Shown here one piece after another: positions 1 to 8,232 of a stretch of DNA of 64,000 bases. The notes under the pieces are model-generated. The model was given only the letters and a program-made list of their open reading frames with translations, was not told where the DNA came from and made no database searches. A program made the position numbers and the translations under genes. Within the stretch, counting starts at the first letter, position 1, and each line of letters starts with the position of its first letter. Source of the stretch: Pararhodobacter sp. CCB-MM2 (GTDB taxonomy: Bacteria; Pseudomonadota; Alphaproteobacteria; Rhodobacterales; Rhodobacteraceae); NCBI RefSeq assembly GCF_001691415.1, contig NZ_LRRR01000020.1:19561-83560 (forward strand). The letters are read 5' to 3'.

Positions 1-1780
1 CAAAGCCCTCGCCCGCGGCGACGTTGCCCGCGAGGTAATCGAGGTCATAGATATCGCGGAAACCGGCCTGCCAATCGGCATGCGCCTCGCCCTCGCGCCA
101 ATCGGCGAGCGGCATGTAATTATCGATGCCGATGACGTCGAGGTCATCGTCCGACCACAGGGGATCGAGGTGGAAATAGCGGTTCCCCTCTCCGGCGTCA
201 TAGCCGAAATACTCTGACCAATCGGCGGCGTAGACCAGCTTGACCGAGGCCCCGAGGATCGTACGGACCTCGCGCAACAACTCGATCAGCGCGGCGACGG
301 CGGGGAAGCTGTCCCCCGCGCCGCGGATCTGGGTCAGGCTGCGCATTTCCGAGCCGATGCAGAACGCCTCGACTCCGTCAGACGCCGCGCAGAGCGCCGC
401 GTAATGCAGGATGAAGCGCCTGTAGGACCATTCCGCGGGGCCGGAATAGTTGACCGCGCCCGGCATGACGGTGAAATCCGAGGCTTGCGCGGTGCCGAAG
501 AAGGCCGCGACCTCGGCCTCGGCTGCTGCCGTGCGGTCGGTCGTTCCGGCCTGGCCGGGCGCCTTGGATGTGGTGATCCGGCCCCGCCATGGCAGCGCGG
601 GCTGGTCGTCGGCCTCCGACCACGGATCCGGCAGGCCGTTGCCCGCCAGTTGCTCCATCAGCAGGAAGGGATAGAAGACCACCGCCTGCCCCGCCGCGTT
701 CATGGCCGCAATCGCTTCCAGAACCGAAGCGTCATCGGGCGTGCCGCCATAGACCGGGCGGTCGGACACCTGTGCCACCACCTCTGCCGTGCTGCGATCC
801 AGACCCGCGACGCTCCACGGCTGGCCGGGGTTGTCACGCTCGGCACTTTCGACCTTGGGGCGGATCTGGCAGTCACCACAGCGCAGATCGTCCCCGAACC
901 ACGAGGCGATCAGCAAACCGGACTGCACGTTCGGCAATTCCGCCTGAAGGGCATTCAACGAGGTGGTGAAGTCGCTGAAACCCGACGGCGTATGCACGTT
1001 GACCGAGGCATCCTGCGTGGCCTCGATGACGGAGAAGTCGTCAATGAACACATCCGTCTGGTTGCCCGAGACATGCCCTTTCGTCGTCGCCAGCGCGTAT
1101 TCCCCCGCGCCGGGCAACCACGCCACCCCCTGCACCGCGTCTTGTAACGTGGTGACGCTCTCCGTCTGGGCCGCGCGTATCACCTCGAAGGCGAAGTTCG
1201 GCAGGCGGTTGCCGAACGGGCCGAGGTCCAGATCCTCAATCACCACATAGGCCGTGCCGCGATAGGCGGGCGCCGACGCTTCGCCCTCGACCGCAAGGAT
1301 CTTGGGATCGGGCGACTGGTCCAGGCTGCCAGTGTAGACGCGCAGGTTCAGATCGGCCGAGGCGATCTCGTCGCCATAGGCCCAGATCCGCCCGATGCCG
1401 CCGATCTCGCCCTCGCACAGCGCGATGGCCACACTGACGATATAGCGCGACTCCTCGGTGATGCGCGGACCACCCTTGCGTTGGGACGAGGCACCCGGGA
1501 TTTCCTCGAATCGCGACGCCCAGATGACGTGGCCCGCGGTGCGGACCCGGCCCCAGACGCGCGGCAAGGCCACGCCCTCGCCGGCACCGGTGATCTGCAG
1601 CCGTTGGATGCGACCGGTCTCGACCGCGCCCGAGCCTGATCCCAGCAGGCGCTGATCGATGAGACGGCCGAGGGTCGCCCCCACGGCCCGGCCAATCACC
1701 ATGCCGGACAGGCCCAGGATCGCGCCGCCGAAATTCGCGCCGATCGCCGCGCCGGCACTGGAGAGAAGAAGCGTCGCCAT
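1..1780 (-). CDS. GTA megatron tail/host-specificity protein (RcGTA g15 type), 3' part missing
   Basis: The reading frame starts with ATG at 1780 (GGAG about 8 nt upstream) and stays open to the left edge, so about 593 N-terminal residues are visible. The RcGTA homologue is roughly 1300 residues, so over half lies outside. A Gly/Ala-rich N-terminus (residues 10-45) is followed by a beta-rich tail-tip region containing LRCGDCQ. From about residue 440 comes the TIM-barrel-like domain typical of GTA g15 proteins (YRRFILHYAALCAA from residue 453, then EAFCIGSEMRSL). In RcGTA this protein forms the central tail fibre/tip complex at the baseplate. It is the last gene of the structural operon, 27 nt after the peptidase gene. 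No frameshift is seen in the visible part. Confidence 0.93.
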   Translation of the reverse strand, partial: MATLLLSSAGAAIGANFGGAILGLSGMVIGRAVGATLGRLIDQRLLGSGSGAVETGRIQRLQITGAGEGVALPRVWGRVRTAGHVIWASRFEEIPGASSQRKGGPRITEESRYIVSVAIALCEGEIGGIGRIWAYGDEIASADLNLRVYTGSLDQSPDPKILAVEGEASAPAYRGTAYVVIEDLDLGPFGNRLPNFAFEVIRAAQTESVTTLQDAVQGVAWLPGAGEYALATTKGHVSGNQTDVFIDDFSVIEATQDASVNVHTPSGFSDFTTSLNALQAELPNVQSGLLIASWFGDDLRCGDCQIRPKVESAERDNPGQPWSVAGLDRSTAEVVAQVSDRPVYGGTPDDASVLEAIAAMNAAGQAVVFYPFLLMEQLAGNGLPDPWSEADDQPALPWRGRITTSKAPGQAGTTDRTAAAEAEVAAFFGTAQASDFTVMPGAVNYSGPAEWSYRRFILHYAALCAASDGVEAFCIGSEMRSLTQIRGAGDSFPAVAALIELLREVRTILGASVKLVYAADWSEYFGYDAGEGNRYFHLDPLWSDDDLDVIGIDNYMPLADWREGEAHADWQAGFRDIYDLDYLAGNVAAGEGF

Positions 1781-1807
1781 CCGTGGGCTCCTTGTTTGGA
1801 TCGGGGT

Positions 1808-2239
1808 TCAGATCAGGTCGAAGCGCGCCACGATCCGGCGCGCCCAGGGGCGGCTCAGCGGGCTCTCGACGACCCCGTGGCCGCTGTAGGCATGGATGAA
1901 GCGCGGGCTTGGCCCAGCCTCGGACAGAACGCCCAGATGCTTCGCGACCGCCCCCGCGCGCATGCGGAAAAGCACGATGTCACCCGGCTGCTCGGCGCTG
2001 TCCGCAGGACGCAAATGCCGCGCGAGCGCTTGCCAAAGCGCCTCGTCGCCGCGGCATTCCGCCCAATCGGGGCCATAGGCCGGCAGCGCCTCGGGCTCGG
2101 CGCCATGGTGCGCGCGCCACAGGCCCCGGATCAGCCCCAGACAATCGCACCCCGCCCCTTTGACCGAGGCCTGATGCCGATAGGGCGTGCCGATCCAGCC
2201 CCGAGCCTCGGCCACCAGAGCCGCGCGTTGCTCACTCAT
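1808..2239 (-). CDS. GTA tail peptidase, NlpC/P60 family (RcGTA g14 type)
   Basis: 143-residue NlpC/P60 cysteine peptidase. The catalytic Cys is C33 in GCDCLGLIRG and the catalytic His is H101 in AKHLGVL. In the RcGTA particle the equivalent protein is a cell-wall peptidase at the tail tip that opens recipient peptidoglycan. Length matches the family. Its ATG overlaps the stop of the upstream hub gene by 8 nt, which suggests coupled translation. Confidence 0.95.
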   Translation of the reverse strand: MSEQRAALVAEARGWIGTPYRHQASVKGAGCDCLGLIRGLWRAHHGAEPEALPAYGPDWAECRGDEALWQALARHLRPADSAEQPGDIVLFRMRAGAVAKHLGVLSEAGPSPRFIHAYSGHGVVESPLSRPWARRIVARFDLI

Positions 2240-3095
2240 GGGTCAGGCTGCCGCCCGTGTTCCCGCCATTCACACGCGGTGAGGCCTGCAGCCAGTCCTC
2301 GCCCGGAACATGCGGGAAGCCCTGAAAATTCAGCTGGTTGAGGAACTTTAACCGGCAGGTGGCGAAACGCTTGTCGCACCCTGCCTCCAATCGCACCAGA
2401 TCCCCCGCCGCGGGCTCAAACCCCGGCCTGGACCACAGGTGAAGCCGTCGCGCAGCAGCCCGACCTTCTTCACGGCGGATGGACACCGCCTGCCCCTCGG
2501 CAGCCCCCGTCAGGAAGCGCGCGGTGCCATCGACGAACCAAGCGGCGGTGAATTCGGGTAGCAGATCCACGTCGATCACCGCCCCGCCGTCTTCCACCGC
2601 CAGCAGCGGCACCTCGGCCGAGAAGCCCGGCTGCGACAGATCGAAACCGCAACGCGCATCGCCCAAGACTGCCGGACAGAGCGCGCCGAACACCCGCCCG
2701 CCCGACTTGGACAGCGGTTCCGTGAGGCCCCGCAGCTCTGCCCGGAAGGCGCCGCCCGCGCGGGTGATCTCGCCCAAGGTGCCGCGAAACAGCAGGCGGC
2801 GGGCATCGGGGTCGGCCCAGTCGACCTCCCAAATCACCAGCCCCGCGTTGTCATAGAGGCCCGCAAGGATGTCCCCCTCGGTCAGCGCCGCATCCGACAG
2901 CGCGCCCGAGGCCTCGGTGTTGTCCACCGCCAGCCCAGTGCCCTGCGTGATCGCGCTCGCGCTCATGCCGGTGCCGGCGCGGAAGGTCAGGCCCTCGAAG
3001 CTAAGATCGCGGTCATGGTCGGTGAAGCCCAGCACCGTGCCATCCTCGCGCGTCAGCGCCCAGGCGCGGGCGCGGGTCGTGGTCAGATCGTTCAT
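2232..3095 (-). CDS. GTA baseplate hub protein, DUF2163 (RcGTA g13 type)
   Basis: 287 residues: an N-terminal DUF2163 domain (about 1-165) and the C-terminal phage_BR0599 region (about 200-270). Four cysteines, C140, C149, C240 and C247, sit in the pattern GALCPAV / ARCGFD / AGCDKRFATC. From memory, the cryo-EM work on RcGTA reported an iron-sulfur cluster in the hub; these four are the obvious ligands, but that is inference here. The gene overlaps g12 by 4 nt (ATGA) and g14 by 8 nt. Confidence 0.94.
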   Translation of the reverse strand: MNDLTTTRARAWALTREDGTVLGFTDHDRDLSFEGLTFRAGTGMSASAITQGTGLAVDNTEASGALSDAALTEGDILAGLYDNAGLVIWEVDWADPDARRLLFRGTLGEITRAGGAFRAELRGLTEPLSKSGGRVFGALCPAVLGDARCGFDLSQPGFSAEVPLLAVEDGGAVIDVDLLPEFTAAWFVDGTARFLTGAAEGQAVSIRREEGRAAARRLHLWSRPGFEPAAGDLVRLEAGCDKRFATCRLKFLNQLNFQGFPHVPGEDWLQASPRVNGGNTGGSLTHE

Positions 3096-3724
3096 TGCCG
3101 CACCTCGATCACCGGGACCTTGGGCACGTCGCCCGCCTGGAACGAGGCCACCGAGACCTGTACGAGGTCGGTGTCAAACCGCACCGGCACGTCGAATTCG
3201 CAGCCGATTGTCACCTCGGCGCCCACACCCGGCGGCGCGACCAAGGTCACAAGGCCTGTGGTCAGGTCGACCGACCACGCAAGCCCCTCAACCAGCTCGG
3301 TCCCGGCCACGGCGACGCGCACCGTGCCGTCGACCGGCTTCGCGATCACCCGCGCCGAAGCCCAGTCGCCCGAGCGATAGGTCTTCGCCAACTGAAACAC
3401 GGTCTTGGCCCCGTCGCCAAAACCCAGCGACTGGTCCAGCGCTGTGACCTCGCCCGAGGCGCGGCAGGTCTTGAAGTCGGCCCAGTCCTTCCAGCGGAAG
3501 CCGTGCAGCATGCCCTGCCGCGCCTCGAAGAAGGCGATCAGCCGCTCCACATCATCGAGCGAGCGCAGTCCCAGCCCCGCGTCATAGCGCCGGCGCGCCT
3601 GCGCCCAGGGGGTGTTGCGCTCCTCATGGCCATTGGCCAGCGTGACGATCTCGGTCCGGCGCTCAGGCCCGCCGAGCGAGCCGAAGCTCAGGTTCGCGGG
3701 AAAGCGGATCTCGTGGAAAGCCAT
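3092..3724 (-). CDS. GTA distal tail protein, DUF2460 (RcGTA g12 type)
   Basis: 210 residues beginning MAFHEIRFPANLSFGS, a start shared by DUF2460 tail proteins of GTAs and alphaproteobacterial prophages. I chose ATG 3724, one base after the stop of the tape-measure gene. An upstream in-frame extension would overlap that gene. In the RcGTA structure the homologue forms the distal tail ring that joins the tube to the hub. The stop overlaps the start of the hub gene by 4 nt. Confidence 0.94.
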   Translation of the reverse strand: MAFHEIRFPANLSFGSLGGPERRTEIVTLANGHEERNTPWAQARRRYDAGLGLRSLDDVERLIAFFEARQGMLHGFRWKDWADFKTCRASGEVTALDQSLGFGDGAKTVFQLAKTYRSGDWASARVIAKPVDGTVRVAVAGTELVEGLAWSVDLTTGLVTLVAPPGVGAEVTIGCEFDVPVRFDTDLVQVSVASFQAGDVPKVPVIEVRQ

Positions 3725-3725
3725 G

Positions 3726-4376
3726 TCAGTAGTTCCTTTGCCCCTGTGCGAGGAGCCGCTGCATTTGCGCGGCGATCTGGCTCTGGCTGCGCTGGAAGCC
3801 GGCGACATCGGGCGTGGTCACGTTGATGGTGACATTGGCGCTGCGGCCGCCCGCGCCCCGCACGCCCAGCTTGCCATCGGCGCCGCGAGCGAGGGGCAGG
3901 ATCGCCTCGGGCCCCGCCTCACCCATCAGGCCGGTGCCGCCTCGCATCGGGAAGGTCACGGGCGAGGACACCACGCCGCCCTGCGCGAAGGGCATCACCC
4001 GCCCCTGCGCGAAACTCGCGCCATTGGCAAAGGGCAGAACCGAGTTCATCACGCCCCCCAGAACCGAGGACAAAGCCCCCCCGACCGCGTTGTGCACCGG
4101 CCGCATCGCCGCCGCGTAGATCGCGTTCGAAATGGACCGCCCGAGGCCCTGCATCGCATCCGACAACCGCTGGCCATCGAAGATCACCCCGTCAAACGCC
4201 CGGCGCAGACCGGAGCCGAGGCCGCGCGACAGCCCAGCCATCTCGCGGTTGGTCTCACCGAGGCTGCGGCCCATGTCGGCGAGACTGGAATCGAAGCCCG
4301 CCACCCGGTCCGAGGTCGCCCCGATCTGTGTCTCCAGCGCCGCCAGCTGTGCGTTCAACTCGTCCAGATTGGCCAT
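3726..4376 (-). CDS. GTA tail tape measure protein (RcGTA g11 type)
   Basis: 216 residues. The N-terminal third is helical/coiled-coil (MANLDELNAQLAALETQIG...), followed by a Gly/Ala-rich hydrophobic middle (GGALSSVLGGVMNSVLPFANG) and the TLMGEAGPEAIL-type motif (here GLMGEAGPEAILPLARG) found near the C-terminus of many tape-measure proteins. Tape-measure length sets tail length, so such a short protein predicts a very short tail, as in GTAs. I placed the start at ATG 4376, which has a strong AAGGGG-type ribosome site just upstream. The 3' part of g10.1 overlaps it. Confidence 0.92.
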   Translation of the reverse strand: MANLDELNAQLAALETQIGATSDRVAGFDSSLADMGRSLGETNREMAGLSRGLGSGLRRAFDGVIFDGQRLSDAMQGLGRSISNAIYAAAMRPVHNAVGGALSSVLGGVMNSVLPFANGASFAQGRVMPFAQGGVVSSPVTFPMRGGTGLMGEAGPEAILPLARGADGKLGVRGAGGRSANVTINVTTPDVAGFQRSQSQIAAQMQRLLAQGQRNY

Positions 4377-4593
4377 TGCCGCCCCCCTTCGCCGCCCCTT
4401 TGTCAGGAAAGCGACCCATGAGCGCATCGAGACGCGCTCGCGTTAACCCGGGCCGGGCCGCACCGTCGCGCCCCAGCATGATCATCAACTCGGCCGGGGT
4501 GAGCGCCCAGAACTCGGCCGGACGGAGGCCCAGCCCATGCAGTCCCGCGCGCATCAGCCCCGGCCAGTCCAGCGCGCCCACCCCCCGCGTCAT
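4255..4593 (-). CDS. GTA tail assembly chaperone, TIGR02216-like (RcGTA g10.1 type), with unusual C-terminal extension
   Basis: The first about 62 residues (DWPGLMRAGLHGLGLRPAEFWALTPAELMIMLG... to LMGRFPD) match the short TIGR02216-type protein found before the tape measure in GTAs. In other GTAs the protein normally ends near this point. Here the frame continues for about 48 Gly/Arg-rich residues and overlaps g11 by 122 nt. A stop codon (TGA, 4403-4405) lies in another frame exactly after the conserved core. Either the extension is real, or a point change or small indel (biological or assembly) removed the usual stop. The start overlaps the g10 stop as ATGA. Confidence 0.8.
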   Translation of the reverse strand: MTRGVGALDWPGLMRAGLHGLGLRPAEFWALTPAELMIMLGRDGAARPGLTRARLDALMGRFPDKGAAKGGGNGQSGRVERTAGGAGDTDRGDLGPGGGLRFQSRRHGPQPR

Positions 4594-4916
4594 GCCGCGT
4601 CCTCGCCCGGCAAGGCGAAGGCCCGTGCGAGCAGCAGACCCGCCACCCGCGCACCCTCGATGGGCCCGCCGGCGATCTCGCCGCCGACAAGGGCCGAGGC
4701 CGCAACCGCATGCCCACCGCCATGGAGCCCCGCCAGCAGCACCGCTAGGACGTCCTTTGCCCGGAACCGCCCGGCTTCGAACCGCTCGACCAGTGCGACG
4801 AGGCTGTCAGCGCCCAGCGCCTCCTCCAGCTCGGCCAGCGCGCCCAGCGTCAGCTTCAGCACTAGCCGCTCGCCATCGAGCGTGAGCGCCACCTCGCCCG
4901 CCATCGGATTGGCCAT
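4590..4916 (-). CDS. GTA tail chaperone (RcGTA g10 type, phage TAC family)
   Basis: 108 residues beginning MANPMAGEVALTLDGERLVLKLTLGALAELEEALG. This is the signature of the 'gene transfer agent family protein' that sits between the major tail protein and the tape measure. Phage genes at this position are tail assembly chaperones. Its ATG shares one base with the stop of the major tail protein gene and its stop overlaps g10.1, so translation of the block is tightly coupled. It has no membrane segment. Confidence 0.92.
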   Translation of the reverse strand: MANPMAGEVALTLDGERLVLKLTLGALAELEEALGADSLVALVERFEAGRFRAKDVLAVLLAGLHGGGHAVAASALVGGEIAGGPIEGARVAGLLLARAFALPGEDAA

Positions 4917-5413
4917 CAGACCGGCTCTCCGCTCGGCTCCTCCTCGGGCGGCTGGTCGCCGCCATCGCCGAGGTAATCCTCAGGGTCCGCGGCGAGCGGC
5001 GTCACCGCCACGAAGGCCAGCGCGCCGGCCGAGGCCATCGACATCTCGAACGTCGCCTCGCCGTTGTAACTGCCGGCGTATTCCAGCGACGTGATCTGGA
5101 ACGGGCCCTCGACGGTGCCGAAATCCGGGATCACCACCTGGAAATCCGGGATCTCGCCGTTGAAGAACACCGCCCGGGCACGCTCGTCCGTGGCCTCGTC
5201 GCGGAACACGCCCGAGCCCGACAGCGAGGCCGCCTTCACGCCCGCGCCCGCCAGCAATTCGCGCCAGCCTCCGGTGCTGTCGAGGCTCGTCACATCGACC
5301 GTCTCGGCGTTGAAGCTCACCCGCGTGGCGCGCAGGCCCGCGATGGTCTCGAACTGACCGGCGCCGGTCATGTCCATCTTGATCAGAAGATCCTTGCCGC
5401 TCTGCACAGCCAT
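4916..5413 (-). CDS. GTA major tail protein (RcGTA g9 type)
   Basis: 165 residues beginning MAVQSGKDLLIKMDM with the phage major tail tube fold signature (GLRATRVSFNAETVDVTS, then SLSGSGVFRD). It polymerises into the tail tube. The start at 5413 is preceded by AAAGGAG. An upstream in-frame extension into g8 is rejected because the ribosome site and family start agree on 5413. The C-terminus is an unusual acidic/proline tail (PPEEEPSGEPV) that is probably surface-exposed. Confidence 0.94.
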   Translation of the reverse strand: MAVQSGKDLLIKMDMTGAGQFETIAGLRATRVSFNAETVDVTSLDSTGGWRELLAGAGVKAASLSGSGVFRDEATDERARAVFFNGEIPDFQVVIPDFGTVEGPFQITSLEYAGSYNGEATFEMSMASAGALAFVAVTPLAADPEDYLGDGGDQPPEEEPSGEPV

Positions 5414-5432
5414 GAGCTTGCTCCTTTGAGTG

Positions 5433-5840
5433 TCAGATTTCGACGCGCACGCGGAAGCGCAGGTCGATGCGCCTGAGCGCATTGCCCTCGGCGCGGCGCG
5501 CCTGGGCCTGGTGGAACCAGATCGCCACGACCCGTCCCGTGGACAGTACGGGCGTCGCGTCGGGCAAAAGCGCACCGATGCGGGCGCTCGCGGCCTTGGC
5601 AGTGGCGAAACCGGCAGCATCCGAGACGACCTGCACCAGCACGCGATGCTCGGCGCCGGGGCCGGTCACGTCCGAGCGGTCGATCACATCCTCCTCGCCG
5701 AGCACGACATAGGTTCCCTGCGGCGTCGCGGGCGGCGGCGCGTCGAAGATCCCGCCGGGCACGAGGCCCGCAAGCGTCGGATCGCCCGTGAGCAGGTCAT
5801 AGAGCGCGGTCTGCAGCGCGGCGGCGGTCTGGTAGCTCAT
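5433..5840 (-). CDS. GTA tail terminator protein, DUF3168 (RcGTA g8 type)
   Basis: 135 residues starting MSYQTAAALQTALYDLLTGDPTL, a typical DUF3168 start, followed by VLVQVVSDAAGFATAK. DUF3168 proteins cap the tail tube at the head-tail junction. The ATG at 5840 overlaps the stop of g7 by 4 nt. Confidence 0.94.
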   Translation of the reverse strand: MSYQTAAALQTALYDLLTGDPTLAGLVPGGIFDAPPPATPQGTYVVLGEEDVIDRSDVTGPGAEHRVLVQVVSDAAGFATAKAASARIGALLPDATPVLSTGRVVAIWFHQAQARRAEGNALRRIDLRFRVRVEI

Positions 5841-6172
5841 GCCGGCACCTCCTCGCGCGCGTGGCAGACGAGGTAGGCCCCCGCCGGATCGGCCTCGCTG
5901 ACCGCGAGGATGGTGAAAATGCGGGCGCCCTCGGTCAGGCGCTGATCGGGGCGCGGGCGCTGCGGGCTGCCCTGGGGCGCGGCGCGCAGGAAGACGCGGA
6001 ACAGCATCCGCCCCTCGGGCGCAATGAGGCCCCGCCGTTCGCTGCCCGAGCCCGCGCGCAGCTCGCACCACAGCGTGCCCAAGGCGTCCCAGCTGGTCGA
6101 GTAGCCGCCCGCGCCATCGGGAGTGGTGACGGCTTCCTCCAGCACCATCGGCCGGTTCAGCGCATAGGCCAT
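5837..6172 (-). CDS. GTA head closure / head-tail adaptor (RcGTA g7 type)
   Basis: 111 residues of the SPP1 gp16-like head-tail joining family, with the standard pattern LEEAVTTPDGAGGYSTSWDALGTLWCELRAGSG and the C-terminal VSEADPAGAYLVCHARE. It plugs the connector beneath the portal. The start at 6172 shares a base with the stop of g6. Confidence 0.93.
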   Translation of the reverse strand: MAYALNRPMVLEEAVTTPDGAGGYSTSWDALGTLWCELRAGSGSERRGLIAPEGRMLFRVFLRAAPQGSPQRPRPDQRLTEGARIFTILAVSEADPAGAYLVCHAREEVPA

Positions 6173-6759
6173 CAGCGATGCCCCCCGGCGGTCACCCGCA
6201 CCGGCGCCCAGCGCTGCAGCAGCGCGGCAATCGGCCCGTCGATGGGCTCGGCCCCGGTGCGGCCATCGTAGAATTGCGCGGCCAGCCGCAGGACCGCCTG
6301 TTTCAGATCGTCCGGCACCGCATCCCAGCTCGCGCCGAAGCCCGCCGTGAAGGCGATCTCGACCCTTCCGTTTGTCGGCACGCCCGGCAGAACGGCGCCC
6401 GTGGCGAGGATCTGCGGGCGGTGACGATCCACCACCAGCCGCCACGCGGTCGCCGGGGCCTCGGTCTCGGTCCCCTCGACATCGACCAGCGTGACCGAGG
6501 CCACGGCGGTCACCGGCGCGACCGGGATCGCCTGCGCATCGGGCCAGCGCCAGCCGAGCAACGTCAGCCGGAAATCACGCGAGATCAGCGCCTTGCCGAT
6601 CCGCCCTTCGATCAGCGCGATGGCACCGCGCAGGTGTTGCACCAGCAGCGCATCCCCGCTCGCGTCGTCGGCAAAGCCGGTGCCCAGCCGCAGATGCGCG
6701 CGGAAGGCGGCGACCGGCAGATCCTCGTCCGCCACCACGCTCGTCTCAATCAGGTCCAT
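6172..6759 (-). CDS. GTA head-tail connector, gp6-like (RcGTA g6 type)
   Basis: 195 residues of the phiE125 gp8/HK97 gp6-like connector family (ALIEGRIGKALISRDFRLTLLGWRWPDAQAIPVAPV, then FTAGFGASWDAVPDDLKQAVLRLAAQFYDGR). It makes the ring under the portal. The ATG at 6759 has AGGAGG 6 nt upstream. An in-frame ATG 45 nt further out has no ribosome site, so I rejected it. A 156-bp gap separates it from the capsid gene; I see no gene there. Confidence 0.92.
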   Translation of the reverse strand: MDLIETSVVADEDLPVAAFRAHLRLGTGFADDASGDALLVQHLRGAIALIEGRIGKALISRDFRLTLLGWRWPDAQAIPVAPVTAVASVTLVDVEGTETEAPATAWRLVVDRHRPQILATGAVLPGVPTNGRVEIAFTAGFGASWDAVPDDLKQAVLRLAAQFYDGRTGAEPIDGPIAALLQRWAPVRVTAGGHR

Positions 6760-6915
6760 GCTTGCCTCCTGAAAACTCTCATCCGGCGGGATCGGCGCAG
6801 ACACGCCCCCCGCACCGCTCGCACGGAGGGGAGCAGCCGGACGATGCGGATCAACCCGCGCGCCTGCGCCGCCAACGGGCGAGGGACCAAGGACCCCCCG
6901 CCCGATTCAGACCGC

Positions 6916-8127
6916 TTACGAGGCGGCGAATTTCAGCAGCTTGATGGCCGAGAAATCGGTCACGTCGCCGCCCACGCGCTTGGTGGCGTAGAACAGCACA
7001 TGCGGCTTCGCGCTGAACGGATCGCGCAGCACGCGCAGATCGGGACGCTCGGCCACGGTATAGCCCGCGCGGAAGTCGCCGAAGGCCACGGCATGCGCGT
7101 CGGCGGCGATGTCAGGCATGTCCTCGGCAATGAGCACCGGGTAGCCCATCAGGCGCGCCGGCTCGCCGGCCGCCAGACCATCCGACCACAGGAAGCGGCC
7201 ATCACCGTCCTTCATCTTGCGCACGGCGCCGGCGGTCTTCGAGTTCATCACGAAGGCCGCATTGGCGCGGTAGCCCGCCTCCAGCGCATAGACCAGATCG
7301 ACGATGGCATCGGCCGGGTTCGACGCGGCGAAATCGCCGGCCGCACCCGTCGCGACATAGCCAAGCTCGCCCCAAGTCTCGGTGCCATTGGCGACGATGT
7401 CATGGTCGAGGAACCCGCGCGGCTGGTCGGTGCCGGTGCCGTTGATGAAGGCCGCAGCCTCGGCGCGGGCGAATTTCATCGCGATGCGCTCGGCCAGCCA
7501 ACCCTCGACGTCGAAGGCGGAATCCTCGAGCAGCCGCTGCGAGGCCTTCGGCATCGCCGACAGCTCGTGCAGCTTGATCGAGATGCGGTCGATGGCCGCG
7601 GTGCCGGTCTCCGTCAGCGTCGAGGCTTCGTTCTCCCAGCCCGAACCCACATCGCCATGGTCGACCAGCACGTCGAACGAGCCCGCCTCGACCGCCACGA
7701 CACTGGCGATGGCGCGGATCGAGGCCGAGGCGTCGAGCACCGCATGGATGCGCTCCGAGGTCTGCGGATCGACGAGGTAGCCGCCCTCGGCATTGACCGC
7801 CGTGTTCAGGCCCTTGCCCTCCAGCACCAGCCCGCGCAGGCCGTCGTCATCGCCCTGACGCAGATAAGCGTCGAACGCCTTAAGGTGCAGACCTTCGCCC
7901 GCGTCAGCCTGAGCCAGCACGGGGCGGGCGGTCTTGGTGGTGAATTTGCGATCCAGCATGGTCAGTCGCTCGTCCTGTTCTTTCAGATTGCCCATCACGT
8001 CGGCGCGGAAGGTCTTGATCTCGGTCACGAACCCGTCCAGCGCCGTCTTCAGCTGCGCGGCCTCGTCGCCGGGCTGCGCAGACTTCATCTCGACCGTCTG
8101 CTGGCGGCCGGGAGTGTCGCTTGTCAT
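6916..8127 (-). CDS. GTA major capsid protein, HK97 fold (RcGTA g5 type)
   Basis: 403 residues. The N-terminal about 80 residues are charged and coiled-coil-like (LKTALDGFVTEIKTFRADV..., DERLTMLDRKF), the delta/scaffold domain that the prohead protease normally removes. The rest is a typical HK97-family capsid (GGYLVDPQTSERIHAVL, FVMNSKTAGAVRKMKDGDGRFLW, VAFGDFRAGYTV). I chose ATG 8127 because AAAGGA lies 8 nt upstream. Three further in-frame ATGs precede it, but they sit on or before that ribosome site. Confidence 0.96.
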   Translation of the reverse strand: MTSDTPGRQQTVEMKSAQPGDEAAQLKTALDGFVTEIKTFRADVMGNLKEQDERLTMLDRKFTTKTARPVLAQADAGEGLHLKAFDAYLRQGDDDGLRGLVLEGKGLNTAVNAEGGYLVDPQTSERIHAVLDASASIRAIASVVAVEAGSFDVLVDHGDVGSGWENEASTLTETGTAAIDRISIKLHELSAMPKASQRLLEDSAFDVEGWLAERIAMKFARAEAAAFINGTGTDQPRGFLDHDIVANGTETWGELGYVATGAAGDFAASNPADAIVDLVYALEAGYRANAAFVMNSKTAGAVRKMKDGDGRFLWSDGLAAGEPARLMGYPVLIAEDMPDIAADAHAVAFGDFRAGYTVAERPDLRVLRDPFSAKPHVLFYATKRVGGDVTDFSAIKLLKFAAS

Positions 8128-8232
8128 CGCATCCATCCTTTCATGCATGCCTTGCACGGGCTCCCGACAGGCAACCCGCCCCCACCGCGCGGAAGTCCCC
8201 CCCGCGCGCTGTTCCATCCCGAACCGGGAAAT

